The position numbers and the translations under genes were made by a program. Below, in pieces: positions 31,864 to 43,521 of a DNA stretch of 64,000 nucleotides; the first letter of the stretch is position 1; each line of letters opens with the position of its first letter. The DNA lies in assembly GCA_026315105.1 (NCBI GenBank), contig CM048745.1, positions 786,327,390 through 786,391,389 on the forward strand. Reading direction: 5' to 3'. Source of the DNA: Locusta migratoria. Lineage: Eukaryota > Arthropoda > Insecta > Orthoptera > Acrididae. The notes under the pieces were generated by a model. It saw nothing but the letters and a program-made list of their open reading frames with translations. It was not told where the DNA came from and searched no databases.

Positions 31864-32600
31864 TAAATTTAGACACGTTATGTGGATTGGTATGAGGTCT
31901 GTGACTGTATTATAAACTTTTTTAAATCATTTCTACTGCAGAAGTCCCTTTTTACTAATATTTATACTAGCACGACGCGTTTCCGTAGAAAGCTGCCATC
32001 ATCGGGTGCATTTCGCAGTTACGGTTTCATTACTGTTTTGTTATGGTTTGTGTTGTGGGTGCCAGTGATGTTATGGTTGGACGTTTTCACCTGTTCAGGA
32101 AGGTATAGCTATTTGAGTACGAATGTTTTCTGATTATAGTTTCTGGCTTATTATATTGTTGTATGTATTTACCGTGTTGTCGATAATCTTGTTGTCTGGC
32201 ACAAACAACACAAGAACACAGTTATGTTCCTAACACATGTAGACTTTTGTGGTAGACTTTATACTGTACCAAACATCCACCACAAAATGTCAACATGTTT
32301 TGTGTACGTAACTGTGTTCTTGTCTTGTGTGTGCCAGATAACAAGATTATCGACAACACTGTAACTACATACAACAATATAATAATCCAGAAGCTATAAT
32401 CACAAAACATACATACTCAAATACCTGTATCTTCCTGAACAGGTTAAAACGTCCAACAACTTCACTGGCACCCACAACACAAAACGTAACAAAACTGTAA
32501 CTGTAAAATGCACCCGATGATGGCAGCTTACTGCCGAAACGCGTTGTGCTAGTAAAAATATTAGTAAAAGGTGAATTTTGCAGTATAAATTATTTCAAAA
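31864..32600. mobile_element. 737-bp hairpin element with 12-bp TSD and tail
   Basis: Arms of about 340 bp (31919-32262 and 32264-32600) are inverted copies, sharing TTACTAATATT, GCTGCCATCATCGGGTGCAT, TGTTGTGGGTGCCAGTGA, CCTGTTCAGGAAG and TTGTCGATAATCTTGTT. A non-palindromic tail of about 54 bp (31864-31918) sits on the left. The 12-bp direct repeat AGTTTCTGAAGA flanks the element (31852-31863 and 32601-32612). Each arm carries a hammerhead-like core. Confidence 0.85.
32510..32549 (+). ncRNA. hammerhead-ribozyme-like motif, right arm
   Basis: Stem I GCAC (32510-32513) pairs with GTGC (32546-32549). Core CCGATGA (32514-32520; consensus CUGAUGA, so one U is changed to C), an extra T, stem II GGCAG/CTGCC (32522-32526 with 32531-32535), GAAA (32536-32539), palindromic stem III ACGCGT, then T, with the predicted cut after 32545. 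The order and pairing are those of a type-I hammerhead. The U-to-C change should weaken or abolish activity. The left arm's version on the minus strand (about 31970-32010) has a disrupted stem II. Confidence 0.6.
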
Positions 32601-32612
32601 AGTTTCTGAAGA

Positions 32613-33345
32613 ATTGTCTGAGATATGAGATTTTGCACAAAAGAACATTTTAATTGCTCCATATATGCAGCTTGGATGTGCTCCTAACCGTAAATATCCA
32701 AAAATACTGGACGGAATGCTTTTAAATTTTGACAAAATGTTGCCCGGTAATTTGGGTATATTTCAATACACCTAACTGCGTAATATATGTCACTTATCCT
32801 TTATATAAATTTAAAAACTTGTTACTAAAAGTCGCAGTAAGTTACAAGTATGTAAATTATATGTCATAGGTATCTATCAACCTTCCTCTATTAGAATGCA
32901 ACATTGTGTCAAAATTTCGAAGACATCGGTCACAAACATTCGTTTACCTTTTCATTAATAAAGATTTGCAGTTATTTCTATTATATGTTCAATGTGCGTT
33001 CGTTGTATGTCACATACCAAAATCCGCGTAGCACAATGCCACCATACGGAAGATAGTCTTCTTAAGTGTAAGACAACATATTCTAAGTTAGTCTGCTCGT
33101 CGCCTTAGTGGGCTACATGATACCTTCATAGACTGACTGCACAGTACAGCCAATGTTATTTTACATGGTTTTACTAATAGTTTATTTGTTATTTAATGTT
33201 TAATTATTCTGCAGGCTTTTATATGGTAGGTTTGTGTCTAGGTATTGAAGAGCTGTCGTTATCAATAATTTTATATCGGATTATAAGGGCGAAATGTGTT
33301 TAAAAGGGTTGTTGTGTATTGCGTAGGGTATCCGGGAAATAAGTT
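32613..33345. other. no supported gene
   Basis: AT-rich, no recognised features. Confidence 0.4.
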
Positions 33346-33545
33346 CAAAAATGTTGAAATGTTTGTAAATCTTATGGGACTTAACTACGGGGTCATCAGT
33401 CCCTAAACTTACAAACTACTTATGAACTAGCTAATACTAAGGACGGCACAAATATCCATGCCCGAGGGGGATTCGAACCCCCGACCGTAGTGGCCGTGCA
33501 GACCGTGACTGAAGTGCCTCAGTTCCCTCGGCCACCTCGGCCGGC
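33346..33545 (-). mobile_element. tRNA-derived SINE (family 1)
   Basis: Complete reverse copy from the AAAATGTTGAAATG tail to the CCACCTCGGCCGGC head. No clean target-site duplication found. Confidence 0.92.
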
Positions 33546-33689
33546 AAATAACTACGAATGTGAACTTTACGCCTTTTTGTCATACGACGGATGGCAGCTG
33601 TGATATCTTAATGTTTAACTGCGATCGCTTCCACTAGTAGCCTCTCACCTTTTCTATAGTAAACATTGATGTATGTTTGGGTCATGAAA

Positions 33690-35360
33690 GATGTGAAAGT
33701 GACCAACGTATCCAAGTGATAAAAAGTTATTACAAAAACAGTTTTACGGCAACCGTTAGTGAATTACGTTTGACTCTCGTACGTAATGCTGCTCTAAGCA
33801 AATCATCATTTTGCAAATTGATGTGTAAGTTTGAGGCGGCGGGGTGTGTTGCGAAGGTTAAGAAAACAGAACAACAGCATTCTGTTCGAACACAAGAAAA
33901 CATGAAACTTCCCGGCAGATTAAAATTGTGTGCCGAAACCGGGACTCGAACCTGGGACCCTTGCCTTTCACGGGCAAGCGCTCTACCGACTGAGCTATCC
34001 CGACACGACTCACGATGCCGCCTCACAACTTTACTTCCGCCAGTACCTCGCCTCTTACTTTCCTAACTTCACAGAAGCTCTCCTGCGAAACTTGCCACAC
34101 CAGCACTCCTGGAAGAAAGGATGTAGCGGAGACATGACTTAGCCACAGCCTAAGGGATGTTTCCAGAATGAAACTTTCACTCTGCAGCGGAGTGTGCGCT
34201 AATATGAAATTGCCTGGCAGATTAAAATTGTGTGCCGGAACCGGGATTCGAACCTGGGGCCCTTGCCTTTCGCGGGCAAGCGCTCTACCGACTGAGCTAT
34301 CCCGACACGACTCACGATGCCGCCTCACAACTTACCTTCCGCCAGTACCTCGCCTCCTACTTGGAGAGCTTCTTCTGTGGAGTTAGGAAAGTAGGAGGCG
34401 ACGTACCGCCGGAAGTAAAGTTGTGAGGCGGCATCGTGAGTCGTGTCGGAATAGCTTAGTCGGTAGAGCGCTTTCCCGCGAAAGGCAATGGTCCCAGGTT
34501 CGAGTCCCGGTTCCGGAACACAATTTTAATCTGCCAGGAAGTTTCATATCAGCGCACACTCCGCTGCAGAGTGAAAGTTTCATTCTGGACAAGAAAACAT
34601 AATTATCGTGCTTGACAATGTGACCGTAAGACCTGGAAAAGTGGTTCGCAGACGAGGTCAACAAATGAATTTATTACAATGTTAATTGCATGGAATCGTT
34701 TCATAGTATCTGAAAGTGAATGCGTACTAGTTTCAATATACACAACATTTGATGCATGTAGATCATGGAAAGATACATCAATTTGCTCATTGTGTCTGGC
34801 TGGAGAGGCGAACAGCTACAACTTCCCAAAAAGTTGATTTTCTCTGGTGAGGCGCACTTCCACCTCTGTGGGTATGTCAATATGCTGGAATGCAGAATTT
34901 GGGGTAACGAAAACCGGTGAGTGACTTGGGAGATGAGATGCATCCACAACGCTAGACTGCGTGATATGTGTTCTGGGCAGCAGCTGTGATCGGCCAGTAC
35001 GTTTCTTGAAAACTGTGGTGGAGCTGATGTCACCGTGAACGGAGACCGTTACTGAAACATGCTTTCTGTTCGGTTTTCCCGTCTTATTGATGGATATGGC
35101 AGTTGTTTCAACTAGATGATGCGACATGTCACAGATCCTATGAAACTATTGCTCCGCTGTATGAGAAGTTGTCTCAATAAAAGTACCTCTTTGCGTAACA
35201 ACCGAAATATGCGATCTTACGGATTTTTACTCTCTTATGGGAATTTATGAAATCAAAAGTGTGCGTAAACAAACCAATGGAAATATGGAACTAAAAGGGT
35301 TATTAACTACCTGTAAGATGTCTGTGAGCGCGTCATGGAAAACTTGAAAGAATGTATTAA
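33690..35360 (+). pseudogene. mariner-superfamily transposase, split by a foldback element
   Basis: The N-terminal helix-turn-helix part (33690-33891) reads QRIQVIKSYYKNSFTATVSE ... SSFCKLMCKFEAAGCVAKVK. After the insert, the DDE part (34601-35360) reads across frames VDFLW*GALPPLWVCQYAG / FSGEAHFHLCGYVN (first catalytic block as 'SGEAHFHL', Asp changed to Gly in this alignment), VTVNGDRY, LFQLDDATCH (second Asp block; intact enzymes have 'QQDGATCH') and MKSKVCVNKP. Stops and frameshifts are many. This is the insect lineage with 'DEAHFHL..YVN.QN.R.W', separate from the Tc1 copies. The insertion at 33904-34588 lies between the two parts. Confidence 0.7.
33904..34588. mobile_element. composite tRNA-like foldback element with 12-bp TSD
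   Basis: Three tRNA-like heads occur. Two are on the minus strand (about 33915-34005 and 34213-34307; plus-strand GGGACTCGAACCTGGGACCC and GCTCTACCGACTGAGCTATC) and one on the plus strand (about 34442-34520; AGCTTAGTCGGTAGAGCGC, CAGGTTCGAGTCCCGG). 34153-34588 is a near-perfect palindrome whose ends are CCAGAATGAAACTTTC and its complement. 33904-34152 is an additional partial copy. The 12-bp direct repeat ACAAGAAAACAT (33892-33903 and 34589-34600) flanks the whole composite, so all three heads arrived in one event. Confidence 0.85.
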
Positions 35361-36434
35361 TTGTTGCCGCGCGGTCTTGGATAGTCATATGGTGGATACA
35401 GTTTTTAGCACGTAAAGCGAGAAGTTACAGCTTTCGTGAGAATTTTCACTTTCAAAATTTTGCATTTTCTATAGCACTTTAAGATCGTCCCTAGTTTCCG
35501 GACACCGTTGGTATTGCGATGCAGATGCAGTATTATGACCTTGTCAAAACACTGTAGGAGTTTAATCTGAATCAAACTGAAGTAATGTTTGCTCACATTT
35601 TTCAGGGCTCTGGTGCGGCGAACTTCGAGAGTTACTCTTTCGATGTGAGTCGAATGGTCTCAGTTTCTGCGTAGGCAAATTTCACAGCAGACGAGAACGC
35701 GTTGGTTTCGTACACTTAAACAAAGGCCGACTATTTTCAACGTGGCAGTGCAGGCAGCAAAGGCAGCAACCGTAGATGAATTTTACATCTATGGATAACA
35801 GAGCTTTGATTGTTTTAATTAACGGTAATAATTACTATGGTTTGGACACATGTTACGGGTATCTTCATGAGAATAATTTTAAAATTACATATAAAAGAAT
35901 GTCACATAGAGCGACAGCGCTCTCGACATGAAAAATTACTCCAAAGAATTGTCAAAAAATAAAACATCACAGCCGGGTTACTACCAGTACGTGAGAGAAT
36001 GTGAATACCTATTACCGGCACGCAGCTATGAGCTGCGTGAGCATATACTATGATAAATATTACAGTATTATTAAAGCAACCAGAGGCCTATGATCCATCG
36101 ACTTTTTATATATATATCGACTGTATATTGACTGTAACATCGCTTGCTAAATCACGGTGGTTTTGTATGTATTAGAATTTGGTTTAAATTCGATTTGTTA
36201 ACTGAAAATACTCTCTACTGCAAAATACTTAATATTCACTGCACAAATTAAAATAATTATGTTATTGGATGACTTAAAAGTTACTTTACGACTACAGTAA
36301 ATGCTTATGTTTCTACCTTAACGTCCTTTTAATTCATAAAACGTTTTGGATGGTTGATTTCTTGGTTGATCCCGTTTACATATGGGAATAGTGTCAGCTT
36401 GCGCTGTTTTTAGTAATTTCAAATACTTTTAATA
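35361..36434. other. no supported gene
   Basis: AT-rich, short frames only. Confidence 0.4.
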
Positions 36435-36627
36435 ACCGCTGCTGTGGAGTGACCGAGTGTTCAAAACGCCTCGCTGCTGAGTGCACGGTTGCTCACCGTC
36501 GGAGATTCGAGTCCTCCCTCAGTTATGGGTGTGCGTCTTGTCCTTAGCATAAGTTAGTTTTACTTTGTAAGCCTAGAGACTGATAACCGCAACAGTTAAG
36601 TGGACTTAGATCCAGAAACATTTGAAT
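36435..36627 (+). mobile_element. tRNA-derived SINE (family 1, diverged subfamily)
   Basis: Head CCGCTGCTGTGGAGTGACCG, B-box GGAGATTCGAGTCCTCC, CTTGTCCTTAGCATAAGTTA, AGAGACTGATAACCGCAACA. It shares the body layout but belongs to the subfamily with the 'GCGACGG/CACCGTCGG' middle also seen at 42877, 44400 (reverse) and 57165 (reverse). Confidence 0.85.
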
Positions 36628-37050
36628 TATTAATAATTGTGCAGCAACTTGAAAGTCATTTAATTTTGAAGTGACAAACAAAACAGCACATAAAAGCACC
36701 TCAACACAACGAAACTCCCCTAAAACAACATCTTCTGAGAGGTGATTTCGTCAGGTCAGTATTCTCTCGCGTGTTCCTACCTTTCTCCTGAATCCAGACT
36801 GATAGATCGAGATTGCATTTCACCAGTTTTCCATTTCGTCGAAGGTACGTTCAAGGTGTCTTCGTATGTAATGCGTTGTATTTTTTCAGTCGCGAATATA
36901 CTTCACAGAGCGGTAGGTTCAGTTGAAGAGGGTTTGTGGACGTGTGGGAGGCACGGCGACAGTTTTCCAGCGATAGGCCACTTCGCGATTTTGGGGGTTA
37001 CGGACAGCTTCTTCAGTGAACCTCTACGAAGCGATTGCGACGAACTTGCC
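36628..37050. other. no supported gene
   Basis: A 127-codon plus-strand frame (36742-37125) spans this part. Only its last 24 codons resemble a known protein (see the next entry); the rest is unassigned. Confidence 0.3.
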
Positions 37051-37312
37051 ATGACGGAAACTTTAGAGCAACGCTATGCGTTAAAGTTTCGCGGAAGCTC
37101 AGTAAGAGCCACTGCAAAGTTTTAGACTACATAAGTCCTTGGGGACGTTTTATTTTCTGCATCACATTCCAACAGGTGGAACGAAATGTTTAGATACGGT
37201 GGGAAGGAAAATGCCAGCGAAGCTGATGAGCCTGTGTCCATTGTGCACCAGTTACTGAGTTCAGACGGTCTAATGAATGTTCACTTGATGCCGGAGTTAT
37301 TTATATTTTCTT
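37051..37312 (+). pseudogene. mariner-like transposase N-terminal fragment
   Basis: MTETLEQRYALKFRGSSVRA, then after a stop and frameshift RWNEMFRYGGKENASEADEP, VHQLLSSDGLMNVHLMPELF. This is the order of the N-terminal helix-turn-helix region of a mariner/SETMAR-like transposase ('LEQR..LKFC..LGKS..ETF', 'W...F..GR..VED', 'V..LL..DRRL.VR'). There is no catalytic domain downstream. Confidence 0.5.
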
Positions 37313-37700
37313 GACCGGGCGTCCGTGAACATGTTATGCATAGCAGGGTATGACGTCGTTACAGCGCCAGAAGAATGATCGCGTGAGCAAGTCCCGGGTG
37401 AAATCCATGCTCATTGTTTATTTTTTAGTGCAAAGAGGATAGTTTACTTAGAGTTCTACCCCTCCCCCACCCAAAAAAAGAGAAATAAAATTAGTGGGAA
37501 ACAACAAAACATGAAGATATATTTAACATAAATTTCAAGGGGGTTATAAATAGTTCAGTGTATATTTCAAAGCTGTCTTCTTGGGATTTTTTTAAATATC
37601 AATGACTAAATAATTGAGTAAAAGACTGATTAAATGAGACGCAACACTTACACAGTTCACTTACACTAAAATAAAGCTTGAGACCTGCTCTGTGATGGAG
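37313..37700. other. no supported gene
   Basis: AT-rich; nothing recognised. Confidence 0.4.
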
Positions 37701-38724
37701 CTGTTGTTGTTGTTGTTGTTGTGGTCTTCAGCCCGCAGACTGGTTTGATGCAGCTCTCCATGCTACCCTGTCCTGTGCAAGCCTCTTCATCTGAGAATAC
37801 GAATGGCAACCTACATCCTTTTGAATCTGCGTACTTTATTCGTCCCTCGGTCTCCTTCTACGGTTTTAACCCCACACACTTCCTTCTAATGCTAAGTTAA
37901 CGATTTCCTGATGTCTCAGAATGTGTCCCACCAACTTATCGCTTCTCTTAGGATACGCCATAACCTCCTTTTCTCCCCAGTTCTGTTGGTACCTCCTTAT
38001 TAGTTACGTGATCTACCCATCTCATATTCATCATTCGTCTATAACATCACGTTTCGAAAGCTTCTATCAACTTTTGGTCTGAACTCCTTATCGTCCACGT
38101 TTCACTCCCATACAATGTTACACTCCATACGAATGCTTTTTAGAAAGGACTTCCTAACATTTAAACTAATATTGGATGTCAACAAATTTCGCTTCTTCGG
38201 AAACGCTTTTCTTCCCATATCCTTTCTACATTTTATATCTTCTTTACTTCGTCCAATTTAAGTTATCTTGCTACCTAAATAACAAAACTCATATACTACT
38301 TTTATCGTCTCATTACCTAATCTAATTTCTTCAGCGTCTTCTGATTTCTGACACTACATTCCATTTCCCTCGTTTTATACTTGTTAATGTTCATCTTATA
38401 TCTTCCATTCAAGACCCTTTCAATTCCATTTAATTGCTCTTCCAGGTACTTTTCTGCCTCTGACAGAATTACTATGTCATCAGCAAATCGCAAAGCTTTT
38501 TTCCCTATCCTTGGATTTTAATTCCCTCTCCAAACTTCCCCTTGCATTCCTTCACAGCTTGCTCAGTGCACAGATTGAACAACATTGTGAAAAAGCTACA
38601 ACCCTCTCTTAGTCGCTTCCCAACCACTGCGCCCCTTCCATCCCCTTCGAATCTGATAATTACTGTCTGGTTTTTCACAAATAGAATATAGGCTAACTCT
38701 TCACTCCCTATATTTTACCCCTGC
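37701..38724 (-). mobile_element. LINE family C (RTE clade), minus-strand decayed copy
   Basis: Starts with the 3' (GTT)n on the plus strand, GTGGTCTTCAGCCCGCAGAC, then reverse-strand RTE RT sequence (for example TTACTATGTCATCAGCAAAT covers the catalytic 'FADD' block). Frames are heavily broken. 5'-truncated near 38724. Confidence 0.82.
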
Positions 38725-39497
38725 TACACATTACTCCATCACGCTGCATTCTGAAGGTAGCAGGGTGATAGAATATTGTTGATAATAGAAAATGTGTTGC
38801 GGAGAGAACAGGAAAGTGAAAGTGATATGGATGGTTGATTGGTATGTGGTGAGGGCGAGATAGGAGTGACTGAGTGATAGTGAGATTGGGCGCGGTAGCA
38901 AGGTCGGTTGCTTTGACATGGAGAGAGGAGGTGAATGAGCCCTGGGGATGTGAAAAGGACGGGGTGGATTCAGAGAAGGTATGGTGGGTATTTTTTCTGG
39001 CTGGTTGCATTGTGCAGCAGAGGGAGATAGTTGACGTTTCTTTGAGAAAGAATGTACTGGATATGTAGGTGCACGATTGATATGTTCCTACACACGCAGT
39101 AGGTACTTCACTAGAATTGGAAAAAATAGAGGACACAAAAGTATTGTTCTAGATTTAAGGTTTTGTAGGTTATTCTAAGGTGTTGATGAGTTCGTAAAAC
39201 ATTCTTGTGAGGAAATGTAGGAGGATGCGGAAGGCAAAGCGGAATGCATGGTGTTCAAGAGTGTGAAGGGACTTGTGAAACTATCATATCCAAGAAATAT
39301 TTGCACAGCAAGTGGGTAGGGATAAGTATGTCTGAGAAACTGTGGAAGGCTGTTAAGTTCGGCCTGTTAGTATTTTTAGTCTACAGTGGACCATCTGTTT
39401 GAAAATTACTGACTGAGGATTCCATGTTAGTTGCAGCAGTTTAGTGAGAGATATTTCAGCGGGATAAGTGTATGGGCCACTCTCACAACCATAGACA
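38725..39497. other. no supported gene
   Basis: A 142-codon minus frame (38708-39136) is Ser/Thr/His-rich with no motif I know. Treated as non-coding. Confidence 0.35.
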
Positions 39498-39861
39498 TTG
39501 CCGAGGTGGGGTGGCTTGCGTACTTGTACGATACTTTAGGTTCAACCACAGGGGATGGGTATCTTTGAAGAGGCCAGATAAACGCGTGTTTCCTGAAGAG
39601 GGGCAGCTGCCTTTCCAGTAGTTACAGGGGCAACAGTCTGGGTGATTGACTGCGCTGGCCTTGTAACATCAGCTGACATGGCTTTGCCATGCAATTACTG
39701 CGAACGGCTGAAAGCAAGGGGAAACTACAGTCGTTAATTTTCCCGAAGACATGCAGCTCTATTGTATGAGTATATGGTAATGGCATCCTCTCTGGTAAAA
39801 TATTCTGGAAGTAAAATAGTCCCAACCCCATTCATATCTCCGGGTGGGGACTACCCAGGAG

Positions 39862-40065
39862 CCGCGGCGGAGCGGTCCAGCGCATTGAGGCACTATGCTG
39901 TGTCGGGGGTTCGAATCCCCCCTCGGGCATGGATGGTTGTCCTGTATTTAGTATAAGGTAGTTCATAAGTAGTTTGTAAGTTTAAGGACTGATAATCCCG
40001 TAGTTGGGTCCCTTAGGCTATACAAATATACAATATTAAATCACATAAGCTTCACAAACATATGA
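39862..40065 (+). mobile_element. tRNA-derived SINE (family 1 variant) inside the RTE LINE
   Basis: Head CCGCGGCGGAGCGGTCC, B-box GGGGTTCGAATCCCCCC, shortened middle, and a tail carrying extra AT-rich sequence. ACTACCCAGGAG (39850-39861) and ACTACTCAGGAG (40066-40077) flank it as a 12-bp duplication with one difference. Confidence 0.9.
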
Positions 40066-40306
40066 ACTACTCAGGAGGATGTCATCCTGGAAAATAAAGC
40101 AATCATTCTACGGATCGGAGCGTGGAATGTTCTAACCCTTAATCGGGTAGGTGAGTTTGAAAATTTGAAAAGGGAAATGGAAAGGTTAAAGTTAGATATT
40201 GTGGGGATTAGTGAAGAAAATAGGAATGCGGGTAAATTGCTATAAGCAGCATAGTGAACACATTATGGTAGTAAAGATAGACACGAACCCAACACCGAAA
40301 ACATAA

Positions 40307-40307
<1 letters not shown>

Positions 40308-40366
<59 letters not shown>
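40308..40366 (+). repeat. (AT)n microsatellite inside the LINE endonuclease region
   Basis: About 29 TA units in place of endonuclease codons between the ISEE- and GDWN-coding segments. Confidence 0.97.
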
Positions 40367-40369
<3 letters not shown>

Positions 40370-42876
40370 AACTAGCTCTGCCGATGATGAGAAGATCGAA
40401 GAAATGTATGAGGAGATAGAAGAAATTATTCAAACCGCTGAAGGGGAAGAAAACGTAATTGTGATGGGGGACTGGAACCCGGTAGTAGGAAGGAAAGAGA
40501 AGGAAATGTAGCAGGTGAATATGGACTGGGGAAGATGAATGAAGGAGGAGATCGCTTTGTAGAATTTTGTGCAGAGCACAATTTAATCATCACAAACACT
40601 TGGTTTAATGACCGTGAAACGTGGTTAGATACGAGGAAGAGACCAGGAGACACTGGGAGGTACCAGATTGGTTGTATAATGGTAAGGCAAAGGTTCAGAA
40701 ACCGGGTTTTAAACTGTAAGACATATCCACAGGCAGATGTAGACTCTGACCATTACTTATTGGTTATGATCTGTAGACATAAAGAGACTGCAAAAAGGCA
40801 AAAAATTAAGGAGATGGAATCTGAACAAATTAAAGGAACCAGTGGTAGTTGAGAGTTTTAGAAGGAGTATTAGTCAAGGATTGTCTGAAACGGGGGCAAG
40901 TAATTCAGTAGAAGAAGGATGGGTAGTGAAGGCCGGACAAGGTCATATAGGCAGAAGAACAAGGCGTAATAGAAATCCTTGGATAACACAGGAGATACTG
41001 AACGTAATTGATGGAGAAAATATAAAAATGCATCTAGTGATCAGGCAAAAGGAAGTACAGACGTCTGAATAATGAGATTGACTGGATAAGCAGCAGTAGA
41101 TAGAGGATAAATGCAAGACAGTAGAATAATGTATAATTGGAGAAAGATAGATACCGTCTACAGGAAAAAAGAGACATTTGGAGACAAGAAAAGTATCGGT
41201 ATGAATATTAGGAACTTAGTTTGAAAACCAGTCCTAAGCAAAGAAGGGAAAGCTGAAAGATGGAAGGAATATATAGAAGGTCTGTACAAAGGAAATAAAC
41301 TCGAAGGCAGTATTCTAGAAGTGGAAGCCGAAGAAGTGGAAGATGAGATAGGAGATACTATATTGCGAGATGAATTTGATTGAACACTAAAAGGTTTGAG
41401 TAGAAACAAGGCCCCTGGTATAGGTGATATTTCGTTTGAACTGCTGATATCGTTAGGCGAATCAGTCATGAAGGAATTGTTTCACCTGGTATGCAAGATG
41501 TATGAGACAGGGGAAATGCCCTCAGACTTCGAGAAGAATATAATGATTCCAATAACTAAGAGAGCAAAAGCAGAGAAATTTCAAAATTGAAAAACTATCA
41601 GCTAAAAAAGTCAAATACTAACAGGAATTATTTATAGAAGATTGGAAAAACTGGTGGAATCTGACCTTGGGGAAGATCAATTTGGATTTAGGATAAAAAT
41701 GGTGGAACACGCGAGACAATACTCAAATTACGACTTATATTAGAAGATAGATTAAGGAAAGGGATACATACTTTTTAGAATTAGTGGATCTCGAGAAAGC
41801 TTTCGAGATTCTGGAAGTACCAAGAATAAAATATAGGGAGCGAAGAGTTATATTCAACTTGTACAAAAACCAGACAGCAATTATTAGAGTGGAAAGTCAT
41901 GAAAGGATCTCAGTCGTTGGGAAGGTAGTAAGACTGGGTTGTAGCCTTTCCTCAACGTTGTTCAATCTGTACATTGAGAAAGCTGTGAAAGAATGCAAGG
42001 GTAGATTTGGAGAGGGAATTAAAGTCCCGGAAGACGGAATAAAAAATTTGGGGTTTGCTGACAACATAGTAATTCGATCGAAGACAACGAAAGAGCTGGT
42101 AGAGCAATTAAACGGAATGGGCAATGTCTTAAAAGGAAGGTATAAGATGAACATTAACAACAGTAAAAGAAAGGTAATAAAATATAGTGTCAGAAAATTG
42201 GGCGATGCTGAAGGAATTAGACTAGGTAATGAGACAAGAATAGTGGAAGTTGAGTCTTGTTATTTAGGGAGCATGATAACTTCCAATAGCCGGAGTAAAG
42301 AAGATATAAAATGCAGAATGGCTATGGGGAGAAAAGCGTTTCTGAAAAAGCGAATTTTGTTAACGTCCAATATTAGTTTAAATGTTAAGAAGCCCATTGT
42401 GAAAGCATTTGTCTGGCGTGTAGCATTGTACGGGTGCAAAGCGTGGACAATAAGGAGTTCAGACATAAAGATGATAGAAGCTTTCGAAATGTAGTGCTTC
42501 AGACTAATGGTGACGATTAGATGGGTAGATCACCTAACTAATGAGGAAGTGCTCAACAGAATTGGGTAGAAAAGGAGTTTATGGTGTATCAAAAGAGAAG
42601 GGATAAGTTGGTGCGACACATTCTGAGACATCAGGAAATTGTCAACTTAGCATTAGAAGGAAGTGTGGGGGGTAAAAGTCATAGAGGGTGACCGAGAGAC
42701 GAATATAGTAAGCAAATTCAAAAGGATGTAGGTTGCCGTTCGTACTCTCAGATGAAGAGGCTTGCACAGGACAGGGCAGTGTGGAGAGCTGCATCAAACC
42801 AGACTGTGAACCGAAGACAACAACAACTATAGCTGTATAGGATAGTTATGAGGGACACGTAATCGAGACGGAAGGA

Positions 42877-43055
42877 CCACCGCGGCAGCACTGATGCTCG
42901 TGCTGCGATGCGCGCGACTGTTCGCCGACGGAGGTTCGAGTTCTCCCTCGGGTCTGTATATCTGTGTTGTCCTTAGGTTAGCTGAACTTAGTTTAAGTAG
43001 TTTGTAAGCTAGGGACTAATAACGAAACAGTTACGTCTCACAGATTTACAAACAA
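42877..43055 (+). mobile_element. tRNA-derived SINE (diverged subfamily)
   Basis: CACCGCGGCAGCACTGATGC head, GGAGGTTCGAGTTCTCC B-box, TTGTCCTTAGGTTAGCTGAA, TAGTTTGTAAGCTAGGGACT. It follows 40 bp after the LINE end. Confidence 0.82.
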
Positions 43056-43325
43056 ACGGAAATATCCGCCGAGATTCGTGTGATTTACCAGTGAAGGTAT
43101 GGTAAGGGAGCGGGGTAAAAGTTCATGCTACATCAGTCTCTCCATTGTATAATAAATGAGCATGAGTTTCCCCCGGACTTGTTCATGCGATACGTTTTGG
43201 TGACGTTATGTGCCACTTCACATATTGTTCAAAAATTCTATTGCTTCACAGTACTTTCGTTGAACTGAAACATTCCACCTCGTGGGAAATTGCAGTCATA
43301 TTTATTAACCAGTCTCTGTTAGTTG

Positions 43326-43521
43326 CTCAAACATTATGTCTCTAATCCTACGGGACCAAACTATTATAGACGTCGATCCCTAGACCTACAAACTAACTTA
43401 AAAGTCCCCTAAGGACAACATACACACATCCATGCCCGAGGGAGGACTCTTACATCTGACAGAAGCGGCCACGCGTCCCTTGACATGACGACTAGAATAG
43501 CACGACCATTCCTGTGCGGCT
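43326..43521 (-). mobile_element. tRNA-derived SINE (family 1, diverged)
   Basis: Reverse copy: TGCTCAAACATTATG tail, CCTAGACCTACAAACTAACT, CATGCCCGAGGGAGGACTC, head remnant CACGACCATTCC. The B-box has decayed. Confidence 0.72.

Larger units (their letters stand above)
39498..42833 (+). mobile_element. LINE family C (RTE clade), near full-length but decayed
   Basis: The 5' region begins at GCCGAGGTGGGGTGGCTTGC. The apurinic-like endonuclease is readable: LRIGAWNVLTLNRVGEFENL, VIVMGDWNPVVG (GDWN block) and QADVDSDHYLLVM (SDH block). The RT reads LSRNKAPGIGDISFELL, KMYETGEMPSDFEKNIMIPI, EDQFGFR-like sequence, LEKAFEILEVPRIKYRERRV, VRLGCSLSSTLFNLYIEKAV and the catalytic block LGFADNIVIRSKTTKE, where FADD has become FADN. 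A tail (NRRQQQL-like) ends in ACAACAACAAC at about 42833. About 3.1 kb of LINE remains after removing a SINE, close to the usual RTE length. Many stops and frameshifts; inactive. Confidence 0.88.

Noticed and set aside
36742..37125. A 127-codon host gene on the plus strand
   Set aside because: Only the last 24 codons resemble anything, and they match a mariner-type N-terminus; the upstream part lacks motifs.
37701..37721. A triplet repeat encoding polyGln/polyVal
   Set aside because: The (GTT)n is the reverse of the RTE LINE's (CAA)n 3' end, as at 46370.
38708..39136. A 142-codon minus-strand gene
   Set aside because: Low-complexity Ser/Thr/His/Pro composition, no motif, and it overlaps the 5' edge of a decayed RTE LINE.
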